In this document: positions 1 through 8,923 of the stretch, one piece after another
Layout: each line of letters begins with the position of its first letter
Position numbering within the stretch: position 1 is the first letter of the stretch
NCBI GenBank assembly: GCA_021841935.1
Contig: JAKCDL010000008.1
Span: forward strand, 40,987 to 104,986
Length of the DNA: 64,000 bases
Source of the DNA: Actinomycetes bacterium
Lineage (GTDB): Bacteria; Actinomycetota; Acidimicrobiia; Acidimicrobiales; Acidimicrobiaceae
Reading direction: 5' to 3'
Program-made: the position numbers and the translations under genes
The notes under the pieces: generated by a model
The model's database searches: none
The model's input: only the letters and a program-made list of their open reading frames with translations
What the model was told of the DNA's origin: nothing

Positions 1-1759
1 ACTCAATAACCGATCGTGGCGCATCGTAAACACCATTGTGACGACCAAGGTAACATGGGTCGTGGTAGGTAACTTTTCCCTGCTCCAACTTATTTACTGG
101 AACAAGCGATCCTGCACTTACCAGCTCCTTGAGAAGTTGGGTGTGGTGAACAACCTCATAGTTTCCACCCAAGGAGGCATACTCATTAGCTATTGAGTTA
201 AAGCAGTGAGGACATGAAGCAATGATCTTTCTTGCCTTCACTTCATTTAGGGTTTCGATGTTCATCATTGATTGCATTTGGTAAAGGTACTCATTGCCTA
301 GACGTCTCGCCGGGTCACCGGTACAGCTTTCACGACCTCCGAGGATACCGAACTTTACGCCAGCCCTATCGAGAAGTCGAGCGATCGATTGCGTGACCTT
401 TCTAGCTCGCTCGTCAAGCGCACCTGCACATCCAACCCAAAATAGATATTCGACATCAGCAGGAATCTCTCCGTCGATCACGGGGATATCGATGTCAATA
501 GAGTCGACCCAATCGAGGCGATGTGTAGATCCAAGGCCCCATGGGTCGCCCTGATTCTCGATGTTTCTCAGCATCGTACCTGCCTCAGTAGGAAATTCGC
601 TCTCCATGAGAACCTGATATCTTCTCATATCTACAATCGCATCAATGTGTTCAATGTCGACAGGACAAGCTTCAACGCATGCACCACAAGTCGTACACGA
701 CCAAAGAACATCTGGATCTATGACATTTGGAACAAGCATTATCGGTTCAATAGTCGCAGTTTCAGCACTTGCAACTCGTGGCCCGAGAAGTTGCCCTGAG
801 GTTGCAAATAAATGGTCGCGAAGCGACATCACAAGCAACTTAGGTGAAAGAGGCTTCTCGGTATTCCACGCGGGACATTGCTCCTGACATCTTCCGCACT
901 CGGTGCAAGTGACAAGATCAAGAAGCTGTTTCCAAGAGAAGTCATTTATTTTTCCGACGCCAAAGACGGAGTCTTCGGTCAGTAACTCTGGATCCATATT
1001 GGGCGTCTTGTCGAGAGCGCCAAGTGCTCGGGGCTTACGCGAAAATGCAACGTTGACGGGAGCTGCAAAGATGTGTAGGTGCTTCGAATATGTAACGAAG
1101 ACCAAAAATCCCATGATTACACCTACGTTCGCCACGACGAATATCGACTCAAGAGCAGAGTTTGCGCTGTGGCCAAGTGGTTTGAGGAGCACAGCCAACC
1201 CGTGGCTTGCAAAGGCAAAATTAGAGTAAGCAAAGTCGCCGGTATTGACCTGAGCAGCTCGATAGACGAGCAGCGTAATGATCACTAGAGCAATCCCTAG
1301 TAAAACCAACCAAGCAGCGTCATTATGAGAACCGTAAAAGCGCGATTGACGCTCTTTCTTGGAAGGAGCATTCTTGATTCGAATAACGGAAAAGACTACC
1401 AGAGACACTAAGACTGCCACCGAGAAGAAGTCTTCAGTAAATCCCAACCACGAGTCGTGGCCTATCAAGGGAATTGCAAAATTCGATTGAAAGAGTGCAC
1501 CGAAGGCCTCAATAATGGTCGCGGTGAGAATTGTGAATCCCCAAAATGTAAAAAAGTGAGCGATTCCTGGAACCGTTTTCTTTAGAAGTCGCTTCTGCCC
1601 GAGTACCTCTTGCACCTCAAGGTTAATCTGTTCCGGGATATTGCGACGACGATTAGGCGCCTCAACCCCGCTCTTTACCAACTTGAAGATAAATAGCCCT
1701 CGTCTAGCTGCGAAAAAAAGCGCGACGACGGTTATCAAAAGCCCAATAGCTGCCCGCAT
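1..1759 (-). CDS. Membrane-anchored (Fe-S)-binding heterodisulfide-reductase-like oxidoreductase, partial
   Basis: Reading the minus strand from the ATG at 1759 gives an open frame of about 586 codons that runs off the left edge, so the C-terminus is missing. The N-terminal ~220 residues hold several hydrophobic segments, as in the nitrate-reductase-gamma-like part of this family. Two ferredoxin-type 4Fe-4S motifs follow: [12 protein letters not shown] (about residue 285) and [12 protein letters not shown] (about 353). Cysteine-rich HdrD/GlpC-type signatures then appear ([29 protein letters not shown]). Such proteins are thought to pass electrons between a membrane quinone and a soluble partner; the partner and substrate are unknown. 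No plus-strand frame here looks like a gene. Confidence 0.85.
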   Translation of the reverse strand, partial: MRAAIGLLITVVALFFAARRGLFIFKLVKSGVEAPNRRRNIPEQINLEVQEVLGQKRLLKKTVPGIAHFFTFWGFTILTATIIEAFGALFQSNFAIPLIGHDSWLGFTEDFFSVAVLVSLVVFSVIRIKNAPSKKERQSRFYGSHNDAAWLVLLGIALVIITLLVYRAAQVNTGDFAYSNFAFASHGLAVLLKPLGHSANSALESIFVVANVGVIMGFLVFVTYSKHLHIFAAPVNVAFSRKPRALGALDKTPNMDPELLTEDSVFGVGKINDFSWKQLLDLVTCTECGRCQEQCPAWNTEKPLSPKLLVMSLRDHLFATSGQLLGPRVASAETATIEPIMLVPNVIDPDVLWSCTTCGACVEACPVDIEHIDAIVDMRRYQVLMESEFPTEAGTMLRNIENQGDPWGLGSTHRLDWVDSIDIDIPVIDGEIPADVEYLFWVGCAGALDERARKVTQSIARLLDRAGVKFGILGGRESCTGDPARRLGNEYLYQMQSMMNIETLNEVKARKIIASCPHCFNSIANEYASLGGNYEVVHHTQLLKELVSAGSLVPVNKLEQGKVTYHDPCYLGRHNGVYDAPRSVIE

Positions 1760-1899
1760 TAACACTCCACCCTAACCAAACCATGACGTAAGAAATTAAA
1801 TTCGCTGTTCGCGTCTATTGCCTAAGCGATACTACTCGAATCTACTACCTAGATAAAGCTATTTTCTAAGGTCACCTGTTTTATTACCAATCAGTAACC

Positions 1900-2469
1900 T
1901 TATTGTTCACCAAAGTTTTTATAGCTCTGCGAAGGTGTCGGTCCACGTTGATTTTGATACTTCGAACCAAGCTCTGGACTGCCGTAGGGCACTTCGGCTT
2001 CGGTAGTCATCATCAGAAATGAAATTTGACCGATCTTCATTCCTGGGTACACCGTTATTGGCAGGTTAGCGACGTTAGATAGTTCAAGGGTGATATTTCC
2101 ATCAAATCCTGGATCAATAAAACCCGCCGTAGAATGAATCAACAAGCCAAGCCTACCTAATGATGATTTTCCCTCGAGTCGTCCAACTAGGTTTGAGCTC
2201 AACGAGACACGTTCTAACGTCGAGCCAAGAACAAACTCGCCAGGGTGCAGAATAAAAACTCCATCATTATCGACCTCTACCAGTTCAGTCATCGAACTTT
2301 GGTCTTCACGGACATCAATAATGCTCGCGGTATGGTTACGGAAAATCCTAAAAAAACGATCAACTCTGAGATCCACCGATGATGGCTGAACTGCATTATC
2401 ACCAAGCGGATCTATAACTATCCGACCTTGGGCCATCTCTTCACGAATTGTACGATCTGAAAGTATCAT
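1900..2469 (-). CDS. dcd: dCTP deaminase
   Basis: This 189-residue protein matches the Dcd/trimeric dUTPase family. It deaminates dCTP to dUTP (in actinobacteria often going on to dUMP) and so feeds dTMP synthesis in the cytoplasm. Visible signatures are the N-terminus [12 protein letters not shown], the [10 protein letters not shown] block, [22 protein letters not shown], and the core [11 protein letters not shown] followed by ITLELSN with the catalytic glutamate. The start is placed at the ATG at 2469 because the conserved N-terminus begins there; an in-frame extension of 13 residues upstream is not conserved. It diverges from the tRNA-Gly gene 72 bp away. Nothing is missing. Confidence 0.95.
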   Translation of the reverse strand: MILSDRTIREEMAQGRIVIDPLGDNAVQPSSVDLRVDRFFRIFRNHTASIIDVREDQSSMTELVEVDNDGVFILHPGEFVLGSTLERVSLSSNLVGRLEGKSSLGRLGLLIHSTAGFIDPGFDGNITLELSNVANLPITVYPGMKIGQISFLMMTTEAEVPYGSPELGSKYQNQRGPTPSQSYKNFGEQ

Positions 2470-2541
2470 GCCGTTAAAAGTAGTAGAAGAGCTACAGGCA
2501 CCCGACAAGGATTGACGTCGTGGTAGTATCTACAGAGAATT

Positions 2542-2615
2542 GCGGGTGTGGTTCAATGGCAGAATATCAGCTTCCCAAGCTGAGGACGCGGGTTCGATTC
2601 CCGTCACCCGCTCCA
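2542..2615 (+). tRNA. tRNA-Gly (anticodon CCC)
   Basis: The sequence folds as a complete cloverleaf. The acceptor stem is GCGGGTG/CACCCGC and the anticodon stem TCAGC/GCTGA encloses the loop TTCCCAA, giving anticodon CCC. The T arm is GCGGGTTCGATTCCCGT. The 3' CCA is encoded (2613-2615). It reads the GGG glycine codon. Confidence 0.96.
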
Positions 2616-3033
2616 AGTACGATGCACATCAGTTACGCTACAAATTACTGTTACCATACAGAGCAACTGCGAAATAACGTAAAGAGCCCGTCACCTTGCA
2701 AAGCCCATTACCCACATCACCACAATATCGCCGTGGTCAATCGCAAAAATGTTCAACAAGTAAGCTGTCTCGCCCTTACCGGTAGTTCCTAATTCGAACA
2801 AATTACAGTTCAAAAGTAATACCGTTCGATACCCATTTCGACAGATCAGCAGCTAGTCAACACTATAAGTGCTCAGTGAAGATGCCAAGAATGATCTCTA
2901 GAAGCATTTTGGTCTCAAAATTCCGGAGATCTTTTAATCCTTCGAGAACGAATAACCAATCCTTAACATTTTGAAGTCAATCTAAAAATATCTCGCCACC
3001 GTACGAGAATCAAAGATTACTAAGGAGCTAAAA
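2616..3033. other. Intergenic, 418 bp
   Basis: No coding frame with a plausible start, no structured RNA and no strong repeat was seen. The only clear element is the ribosome binding site AAGGAG just before the ATG at 3034. The promoter of that exported protein must lie here, but I could not place it convincingly. Confidence 0.5.
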
Positions 3034-3543
3034 ATGAAGACTCTAACTAAGAAGATAACAACTGCAGGATTAGGTATCGCCATCGTCGCAACTGGCGCTC
3101 TATTCGTTGACCACAGCATCTCGAATACTGCAGTGAATCTACCATCCGCCCAAGTCGTAGGATCAACAACTCCCTTAGGTCCAACCCAAAACCAAGGAGG
3201 AACGAATAGACAAGGCGCTAATGGCCATAAAGGAATGCTTCAACGCGCCGAGCACGCAACTGTCGACCTCTACTCCAAGAAGAACGGAGTGGTAACTGTG
3301 ACAATCGATCGAGGAACGGTACAGACGATCTCCTCAGCCTCAGTTACCATAACACATCCGGATGGAACGACCGTCTCGGTACCCGTCTCATCAGCCACAC
3401 TATTTCCAAAGTTGAGCGAGACCACCATCTCCAGTGACATCGCATCAAACACACCGATTCGCGCGGTAGTTATACAAAAGGGCGGCGTTGCTACCCGCGT
3501 AATTGCATCGGCAGGACCATCGACCACCAAAACAACTGCCTAA
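3034..3543 (+). CDS. Exported or membrane-anchored protein of unknown function
   Basis: A 169-residue protein that I do not recognise as a named family. It starts with a basic stretch and one hydrophobic segment (residues 1-27), consistent with a signal peptide or N-terminal anchor. A Gly/Asn/Gln-rich linker follows (about 48-67). Then comes a beta-rich domain in which RAEHATVDLYSKKNG, TVTIDRGTVQTIS and TITHPDGTTVSVPV resemble small DUF5666-like surface domains. The tail is Thr/Ser-rich. A good AAGGAG ribosome binding site supports the start. It is monocistronic: tRNA-Gly lies upstream and a strong hairpin follows. Likely outside the membrane; function unknown. Confidence 0.75.
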   Translation: MKTLTKKITTAGLGIAIVATGALFVDHSISNTAVNLPSAQVVGSTTPLGPTQNQGGTNRQGANGHKGMLQRAEHATVDLYSKKNGVVTVTIDRGTVQTISSASVTITHPDGTTVSVPVSSATLFPKLSETTISSDIASNTPIRAVVIQKGGVATRVIASAGPSTTKTTA

Positions 3544-3576
3544 AGGGACAAGTTACCTAGGTCACCCAAGAACATC

Positions 3577-3609
3577 AAGGGCGTAAGGACTTTGTATCCT
3601 TACGCCCTT
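3577..3609. terminator. Hairpin terminator between convergent genes
   Basis: A perfect 13-bp stem (AAGGGCGTAAGGA and its complement) encloses a 7-nt loop. It sits between two convergent genes. There is no long T tract on either side, so efficiency is uncertain, but placement and stem strength fit a shared terminator. Confidence 0.7.
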
Positions 3610-3646
3610 AGGTTATTGTGAAGTGAGAAAAAAGCCAACAGTTCCG

Positions 3647-4393
3647 CTAAAGATCTGCGACGCTTTGAAGCATTTCGGGATTTGAGATCTTTATCGACCG
3701 GTATTCAACCTCTAAAATCCCGCGTCTTTGAAACTCTTTGAGAGCGCGATTCACCGAACTCCTCTGTGCCCCAACCATGGCAGCGAGCGCACCCTGGCTG
3801 ATCGAAATGTAGTTATTAGAGTTTTCGCTAAGAAGAAGTCGAGCCAATTGAACTTCAATATTTGAACCTAGAAGGGCCACAACTCGAGATTGAGAACTCA
3901 CTAATCGCTTTGCCACTGAGGTCATCCAAAGTCGGGCGATATCAGGTTCGTTATCAAGAAGGTCAATAAAGTCCGTTGGTTCGATATAGTAAAACTTGCA
4001 ATCCTCAACTGTCCAAGCGCTGTAGGCCGTAGGCATCGACAGGATTGTAGCAATATCTCCATCAACACCCCCACTTCTTATCGAACCAACTATTTCTGTG
4101 TCCTTGGCACTTCCAATCTGGAGGTGGACAATTCCTTCCCTTAAGATCCAAACGCCGGGGTTGTTTTGCCCCTCACCGAATACCAAGGTCCCCCGGTCCA
4201 TAGTTTTAATCTTGAGAACTTTACCCAGCCTCGGCAGGTCTTCCTTTATAGATCCCAGCGAGTCAACGTTGCCAACACATCGCGCGATCCAAGCCGCGGC
4301 CGCAATCCTACTTGATCGAGCACCCCCGACTTCGCCCCTACTTCTGCTCAAAGTTTCTCTGAGTAGATCTCCAAAGAAATTTTTCTCTTCCAC
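3647..4393 (-). CDS. Crp/Fnr-family transcriptional regulator
   Basis: A 248-residue protein beginning with GTG. Residues 1-45 are a non-conserved extension. Residues ~50-165 form a cyclic-nucleotide-binding-type beta barrel (GTLVFGEGQNNPGVWILREG, GGVDGDIATILSMPTAYSAWTVE split across strands). The C-terminal ~75 residues carry the winged helix-turn-helix (ISQGALAAMVGAQRSSVNRALK, a typical recognition helix). The canonical cAMP-contact motif RPRTA/S is not obvious, so the ligand is unknown. No Fnr-type cysteine cluster is seen. A perfect 28-bp palindrome lies 20 bp upstream of the start, a likely site of self-regulation. Confidence 0.85.
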   Translation of the reverse strand: MEEKNFFGDLLRETLSRSRGEVGGARSSRIAAAAWIARCVGNVDSLGSIKEDLPRLGKVLKIKTMDRGTLVFGEGQNNPGVWILREGIVHLQIGSAKDTEIVGSIRSGGVDGDIATILSMPTAYSAWTVEDCKFYYIEPTDFIDLLDNEPDIARLWMTSVAKRLVSSQSRVVALLGSNIEVQLARLLLSENSNNYISISQGALAAMVGAQRSSVNRALKEFQRRGILEVEYRSIKISNPEMLQSVADL

Positions 4394-4412
4394 CAGCTCG
4401 CCTCGAAATGAA

Positions 4413-4440
4413 GTCAGAGGTAACGATCGTTACCTCTGAC
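4413..4440. promoter_or_regulatory. 28-bp perfect palindrome, candidate operator
   Basis: The half-site GTCAGAGGTAACGA is followed directly by its exact complement, with no spacer. It lies between the stop of the upstream membrane-protein gene and the start of the Crp/Fnr gene. A stem without a loop and without a T tract is a poor terminator, while dimeric Crp-type regulators bind palindromes. I infer an autoregulatory operator. Confidence 0.5.
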
Positions 4441-4475
4441 GAAATATAGCGGATTGCAATAACTCAAAACCTACT

Positions 4476-4964
4476 TTAGGCAGATACCAACTTCTGCTGT
4501 TTGACCGAAGATCTCACAATAACGGTTCCGACAATTACGCCAAAGACGACGTGGCCGAGGAGAAATGCAGCTGGGCGCAGCATCGAGGTTGCGGCTTTAT
4601 CAATTGAGGCCCAAATTACGAATTCGTTCAAAATACCTATGGCTAAAGCTATCAAAACACTCAGCGACAACTGAGTCATTGACTTCGATTCGTGACTTTT
4701 CAGAACTCCCAATATTAGAGCAAGTGCTGCACCAATCATCATCGACATAACCATGTGAATAGCCAGACCCTCGATTATCAAAGTCGAAGAATTATGCATT
4801 AGCGAAACACCTTGGTTCACTATGTGACCAATTACATCTAGAGGTGCAAAAAAGGACATTCCCTGAAAAAGCCCGACGATCATTTCAAAGACACCCATTG
4901 CCATCCCGGCTATAGCTCCGGCACCGAAACCTCTTGCAACTACGACCTTTAGTTCTCTATTCAT
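4476..4964 (-). CDS. Four-helix integral membrane protein of unknown function
   Basis: A 162-residue hydrophobic protein not assigned to a family. Four membrane segments are visible: around residues 10-35 (GAGAIAGMAMGVFEMIVGLF), 65-88, 95-118 (LSVLIALAIGILNEFVIWA) and 125-148 (FLLGHVVFGVIVGTVIV). The start is placed at the ATG at 4964 because GGGAGGAA lies 9 bp before it; a longer frame starting 11 codons earlier lacks such a site. It is followed on the same strand by the Crp/Fnr gene 82 bp downstream, so the two could be cotranscribed. Confidence 0.7.
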   Translation of the reverse strand: MNRELKVVVARGFGAGAIAGMAMGVFEMIVGLFQGMSFFAPLDVIGHIVNQGVSLMHNSSTLIIEGLAIHMVMSMMIGAALALILGVLKSHESKSMTQLSLSVLIALAIGILNEFVIWASIDKAATSMLRPAAFLLGHVVFGVIVGTVIVRSSVKQQKLVSA

Positions 4965-5118
4965 CTTTCGAATTCCTCCCCTACTCGCGGGTATCATTTG
5001 ATACCTTCACGGGTAGGTTAAGCATTTGGAGAGCTTGGGTATCGAGCAAATGTCTCAAATCAGCCCATCGTAATTTTGGAACTGTGCGCCTTTACACACT
5101 TTGAAGATCCAAATCGAA

Positions 5119-6240
5119 TCAATTCACACAGCTAAGAAAGGCCTCCTTCACTTGCGAATCGAGCTTCAAAACCGAAGATCGTCTAAGCAGGACCTCACCT
5201 ATCGCCGCCGCATCCACCAAAAATCCATCATGACCTACATCAGATTTAATCAAATCCATTGTGGCATTTTTGCCGATTCCAAGGGCAAGTTCATACTGAA
5301 GATGTGGATGAAAGAGCTCATCTCCGTCGACACCGATGACAATGGTCCTAGAGGTTATCTTTGAAAGAGCAGCCTCAACGCCACCTCTTCCCCTGCCTAT
5401 ATCGAAGTTCGACATCGCACGAACCAACTTGATATAGGTATTAGCGTCAAAGCGCTGGTTCAACTTATCACCGTGATGGCGAAGGTACGAATCAACTTCA
5501 TACATCTGCTCCGATGACCCCTCTCTCTGAAGGGAAGGCTTATTTGAAAACCTATCATCGAGCTCGGAGGAGTTGCGATACGACAGATGAGCCACTCCAC
5601 GCGCTAATGAAAGCCCCGCCTCTGGAGCTACGCCATATTCGTAGTAGCGTCCACCGCGATAGTTCGGATCCAATTCAATCGATCTAATTTGCAGCGATGA
5701 AAGTCCGATTTGAAATGCAGTTGCTCTAGCACAAGTTGCAACGAGAGCTAGTTCATCAACCATATATCCGAAGCGATAACCCCATTCGAGAGCTCTCATC
5801 CCACCCATGGATCCACCTATTACTAAGGCTAGGTGATCAATGCCAAGATGATCTATTAGAGCCTTTTCAACGGAAACCTGGTCACCAATGGTTATCTCCG
5901 GGAAATCAGCCCCAAAAACTGCTCCATTACCTCTTATTGAAGTTGGTCCAGTCGTTCCATAGCAACTACCAAAAACGTTAGGGGCTATTACGAAAAATTT
6001 GCTAGTGTCAATTGCTTTCGACGGACCAATTAGACCCTCCCACCAACCGAATGAATCACCTTCATGATGACTTGCGGCGTGTGAATCCCCCGTTAGGGCG
6101 TGAAGAACTAGAACGGCGTTGTTCCTAGCGCTATTCAATTCTCCCCAGGTTTCATAGGCAACCTTTACATTACCGAGGGAAACTAATCCCTCGGTAATAA
6201 ATGGAGAATCGTTAAAGAGTATTGCTTCTTTTCGATCCAC
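5119..6240 (-). CDS. metX: Homoserine O-acetyltransferase
   Basis: A 373-residue alpha/beta-hydrolase-fold enzyme that acetylates homoserine with acetyl-CoA in methionine synthesis. Signatures are VLVLHALTGDSHAA, the FGSCYGTTGP block, the nucleophile elbow GGSMGGMRALEW with the catalytic Ser, and the C-terminal GVDGDELFHP (Asp) and DVGHDGFLVD (His). The GTG at 6240 is chosen because GAGGAG lies 6 bp before it; the frame stays open 25 codons further into metY, but that part is not conserved. It lies 10 bp downstream of metY in one operon, supplying O-acetylhomoserine to MetY. The SAM riboswitch upstream of metY should control both. Confidence 0.94.
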   Translation of the reverse strand: MDRKEAILFNDSPFITEGLVSLGNVKVAYETWGELNSARNNAVLVLHALTGDSHAASHHEGDSFGWWEGLIGPSKAIDTSKFFVIAPNVFGSCYGTTGPTSIRGNGAVFGADFPEITIGDQVSVEKALIDHLGIDHLALVIGGSMGGMRALEWGYRFGYMVDELALVATCARATAFQIGLSSLQIRSIELDPNYRGGRYYEYGVAPEAGLSLARGVAHLSYRNSSELDDRFSNKPSLQREGSSEQMYEVDSYLRHHGDKLNQRFDANTYIKLVRAMSNFDIGRGRGGVEAALSKITSRTIVIGVDGDELFHPHLQYELALGIGKNATMDLIKSDVGHDGFLVDAAAIGEVLLRRSSVLKLDSQVKEAFLSCVN

Positions 6241-6250
6241 CGAATTCTCC

Positions 6251-7552
6251 TCAGTCAACCTTTGCTGACCTAAACCCAGCTTCAAGGTCGGCCAGGATGT
6301 CGGTGATGCTCTCAAGACCGATACATAGACGAACTAGGTCTGGCGTAACTCCTGAGGCTAATTTCTCTTCCTCTGACAGCTGAGAGTGCGTAGTTGAAGC
6401 TGGATGAATAGCAAGACTTCGAACATCTCCTACATTCGCCAGGTGTGAAAAGAGCTCTAAACCTTCAATAAACCTACTTCCGGCCTCAGCTCCACCCTTA
6501 ATTCCAAATCCGATAATCGCTCCCGCTCCACGGGGAAGATACTTCTTTTGAGCCGCAGTCCACGGGCTACTATCGAGGCCAGCATAGGAAACCCACTCAA
6601 CCTCATCTCGCCCCTCTAGCCACTTTGCAACAGTAGTGGCATTCTGAACGTGACGCTCTATTCGAAGGCTAAGTGTCTCTAACCCCTGCAAGAATAAAAA
6701 TGCATTGAAAGGCGAGACTGCCGCTCCAACGTCACGAAGGTACTGAAGACGAGCCTTTAATATGTATCGCGCTGCGAATAAAGGTTCGGGAAGTTGGCTA
6801 AATACAAGGCCGTGATAGCTGGGGTCAGGTTCCGTAAAATTGCTAAACCTACCGCTAGCCTCGTAGTCAAAGTTTCCACCATCAACAATGATTCCACCTA
6901 TTGACGTACCATGGCCACCAATAAATTTTGTGGCGGAGTGAATAACGATATTTGCACCGTGAGCAAGCGGTTGGCAAAGGAATGGAGTTGCGAGGGTGTT
7001 GTCAATAACCAGGGGAATACCAAACTCTTTGGCTACAGGAACCACACCTTCGAAGTTGAAGATATCACCCCTGGGGTTGCCGATTGTTTCACCGTAGAAA
7101 GCTCTGGTGTTATCGCGAACGGCACTACGCCACTCTGCCGGATCATCCGGATTTGCGATGAATGTTACTTCCACTCCAAGCTTTGCGAATGTATGTCGAA
7201 GAAGGTTGTAGCTACCACCGTAAAGCGATGAGGAGGCTACAATATGACCGCCGCCTTCTGCTAGGTTCAGTAGAGCAATCGTCTCAGCAGCTTGCCCGCT
7301 AGCAGTTGCTAAGGCGCCAACTCCGCCCTCTAGCGCTGCTAGACGATCTTCAAAGACTGCCTGAGTTGGATTTTGAATCCTGGTGTAGATATTACCAAGT
7401 TCACTTAAGCCAAAAAGAGCTGCAGCGTGTTCAGTGTCACGAAATACGTAACTCGACGTTTGGTATATCGGAACAGCTCGTGCACCCGTAGTTGGATCGG
7501 CGACTGCGCCCGAATGGATTTGCCTAGTTTCAAAGCCCCACGATGATGACAT
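6251..7552 (-). CDS. metY: O-acetylhomoserine aminocarboxypropyltransferase (sulfhydrylase)
   Basis: A 433-residue PLP enzyme of the Cys/Met-metabolism family that converts O-acetylhomoserine and sulfide to homocysteine. The N-terminus WGFETRQIHSGAVADPTTGARAVPIYQTSSYVF is typical in pattern (split as WGFETRQIHSG and ARAVPIYQTSSYVF). ASGQAAETIALLNLA, YGGSYNLLRHTF and the PLP-lysine block IHSATKFIGGHGTSIGG are present, and length is normal. First gene of the metY-metX operon; its ~290-nt leader starts with a SAM riboswitch, so high S-adenosylmethionine should lower expression. Confidence 0.95.
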   Translation of the reverse strand: MSSSWGFETRQIHSGAVADPTTGARAVPIYQTSSYVFRDTEHAAALFGLSELGNIYTRIQNPTQAVFEDRLAALEGGVGALATASGQAAETIALLNLAEGGGHIVASSSLYGGSYNLLRHTFAKLGVEVTFIANPDDPAEWRSAVRDNTRAFYGETIGNPRGDIFNFEGVVPVAKEFGIPLVIDNTLATPFLCQPLAHGANIVIHSATKFIGGHGTSIGGIIVDGGNFDYEASGRFSNFTEPDPSYHGLVFSQLPEPLFAARYILKARLQYLRDVGAAVSPFNAFLFLQGLETLSLRIERHVQNATTVAKWLEGRDEVEWVSYAGLDSSPWTAAQKKYLPRGAGAIIGFGIKGGAEAGSRFIEGLELFSHLANVGDVRSLAIHPASTTHSQLSEEEKLASGVTPDLVRLCIGLESITDILADLEAGFRSAKVD

Positions 7553-7760
7553 AAAAGTAATTTCCCTTCAATAGTAAAAAGAAGATGGTTTGGCGCCAAT
7601 GACCCTACGCATCGCAGGGGTATGGACTAGTGCATGTAGAAAAGTCGACTACGACTTAGGTTCGCTAGATCAAACGCATTCGCATGTGCACCGAAACTCA
7701 TCTCCTAGAAACAGGGATGGCCCGGAAAGGACACCCCGCCTTGTAGCTTACGCAACTACC

Positions 7761-7841
7761 AGCTCTTCCTTCAGGGGCACCGTTCTGCGGGAGCGGTTGC
7801 CAGTTTGCCAGCTGAAGGACTTTGGCAAACAATCTTGAGCT
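7761..7841 (-). promoter_or_regulatory. SAM riboswitch aptamer (SAM-I/IV superclass)
   Basis: Read on the minus strand, the outer helix P1 is AGCTC (7837-7841) with GAGCT (7761-7765). Inside, the hairpin GTTTGCCA/TGGCAAAC (7823-7830 with 7803-7810) has a loop carrying TCCTTCAG (7812-7819). That loop is exactly complementary to CTGAAGGA (7767-7774), making an 8-bp pseudoknot. The conserved core words GGCAACC and GGTGCC are present between them. This is the architecture of actinobacterial SAM-sensing RNAs. It lies in the leader of metY-metX. The roughly 200 nt between aptamer and start codon hold further hairpins but no clear T-tract terminator, so the control mode (termination or translation) is unresolved. 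Confidence 0.85.
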
Positions 7842-7850
7842 AAGACCAAT

Positions 7851-7878
7851 ATAATATCTCGACCAAGTTTTCGTTCAA
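7851..7878 (-). promoter_or_regulatory. metY promoter
   Basis: On the minus strand a -35-like TTGAAC (7873-7878) is separated by 16 bp from a -10-like TATTAT (7851-7856). The start point would fall near 7844, a few bases before the riboswitch helix P1, the expected spacing. Confidence 0.6.
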
Positions 7879-8456
7879 CTGATACAAAAATTTAATTGAT
7901 CGAGATTTGACTACCAATTGACCCCCTATCGGAGGCGATGGATCCATCTATTGTGATTTTATAATTACTTTTCGCCCTAATAATCTTGAAGATTTAAAAC
8001 TTTTAATTATTACTCATTATCAATTAAATATCTAACGAATGAAAAATTACGTCCAATAAAGTAGTTGATTCATAATGTTATCAACGAACTTATTCGATAC
8101 AAAGATTCGACGAATTTAACCTTCAAATTCACTAATTCATACCGTTACGACTCTATAATCGTCTGAATTGATCGTCTCTCCGATTGGATATTCACGATCC
8201 ATATTTGATGAACTCATCACTTACTTCTGAATATCACCTGATAAGTAAAGAGCACATTCCCTACTAGAAGTAGTTATCGTGATCGATGAAGAGCAGGCAG
8301 GCAGTCAACTCAAACTTAAAGATACGATTAATGACAACTTGTTTCAAATATTGGCACATTACAAAAGTTATGGTTTGGTAAAAGTTATGGCAAAACTCCA
8401 AAGTAAGCCAATAAAAATGAGCCCTGATTGCCTAATTCGAGATAGATTATCGTCAT
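7879..8456. other. AT-rich intergenic region
   Basis: About 580 bp of strongly AT-rich sequence between the divergent metY promoter and the DUF805 gene. A 66-codon plus-strand frame (8279-8479) overlaps the next gene and shows no family features. I see no RNA gene, IS end or convincing repeat. Confidence 0.5.
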
Positions 8457-8819
8457 ATGATTATGATTTCAGCTCTTAAAAATGCATTCAGAAACTACAT
8501 CAACTTCCAAGGACGCGCGGGTAAGGGTGAATACTGGTGGTTTGTGCTAAGCGTCATAGTGCTCGAAGTAATTATCGCTGCACTTACCAAAGCATCCAGC
8601 ATCTTTGGAATTATAGGAGTACTCGTTTATCTCGCACTACTTCTTCCTGGACTCGCGGTAGCAGTGAGGCGGTTACACGACACCGACCGTTCAGGTGCAT
8701 GGATTTTGATAACTTTCATTCCACTAATCGGATCAATCTGGCTACTAATCCTCTTGCTCCAAAAAGGAAACGTAGAAGCCAACCGATATGGAATGCCTGC
8801 TCATCAGCTCACTCGCTAA
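8457..8819 (+). CDS. DUF805 family membrane protein
   Basis: A 120-residue membrane protein with the DUF805 pattern: FQGRAGKGEYWWF near the N-terminus, then hydrophobic segments (about residues 25-45 and 50-68), the conserved LAVAVRRLHDTDRSGAW, a further segment (ILITFIPLIGSIWLLILL) and the C-terminal NRYGMP. The family is widespread, of unknown function. Start could be the first ATG or the one two codons later; no strong ribosome binding site decides it. It stands alone, ended by a hairpin. Confidence 0.85.
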   Translation: MIMISALKNAFRNYINFQGRAGKGEYWWFVLSVIVLEVIIAALTKASSIFGIIGVLVYLALLLPGLAVAVRRLHDTDRSGAWILITFIPLIGSIWLLILLLQKGNVEANRYGMPAHQLTR

Positions 8820-8864
8820 AAATACGCACCCGTCGCTAAATAGGTTTATACCTACAACGCCCTA

Positions 8865-8904
8865 CAGAGAGACCGCTATCAACGCAAGCTGGTGGCGGTC
8901 TCTG
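8865..8904. terminator. Bidirectional hairpin terminator
   Basis: The stem AGAGACCGC (8868-8876) pairs with GCGGTCTCT (8895-8903) around an 18-nt loop. It lies between the convergent DUF805 and PfkB genes. Confidence 0.6.
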
Positions 8905-8923
8905 TAATTAAATGTGTCAGTAG

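Noticed and set aside
294..1288. Several plus-strand frames in the first 1.3 kb
   Set aside because: They lie opposite the edge-truncated Fe-S oxidoreductase, whose minus-strand frame has clear ferredoxin and HdrD-type motifs.
8279..8479. 66-codon plus-strand frame before DUF805
   Set aside because: It overlaps the DUF805 gene, lies in AT-rich DNA, begins with GTG without a clear ribosome binding site, and shows no family features.
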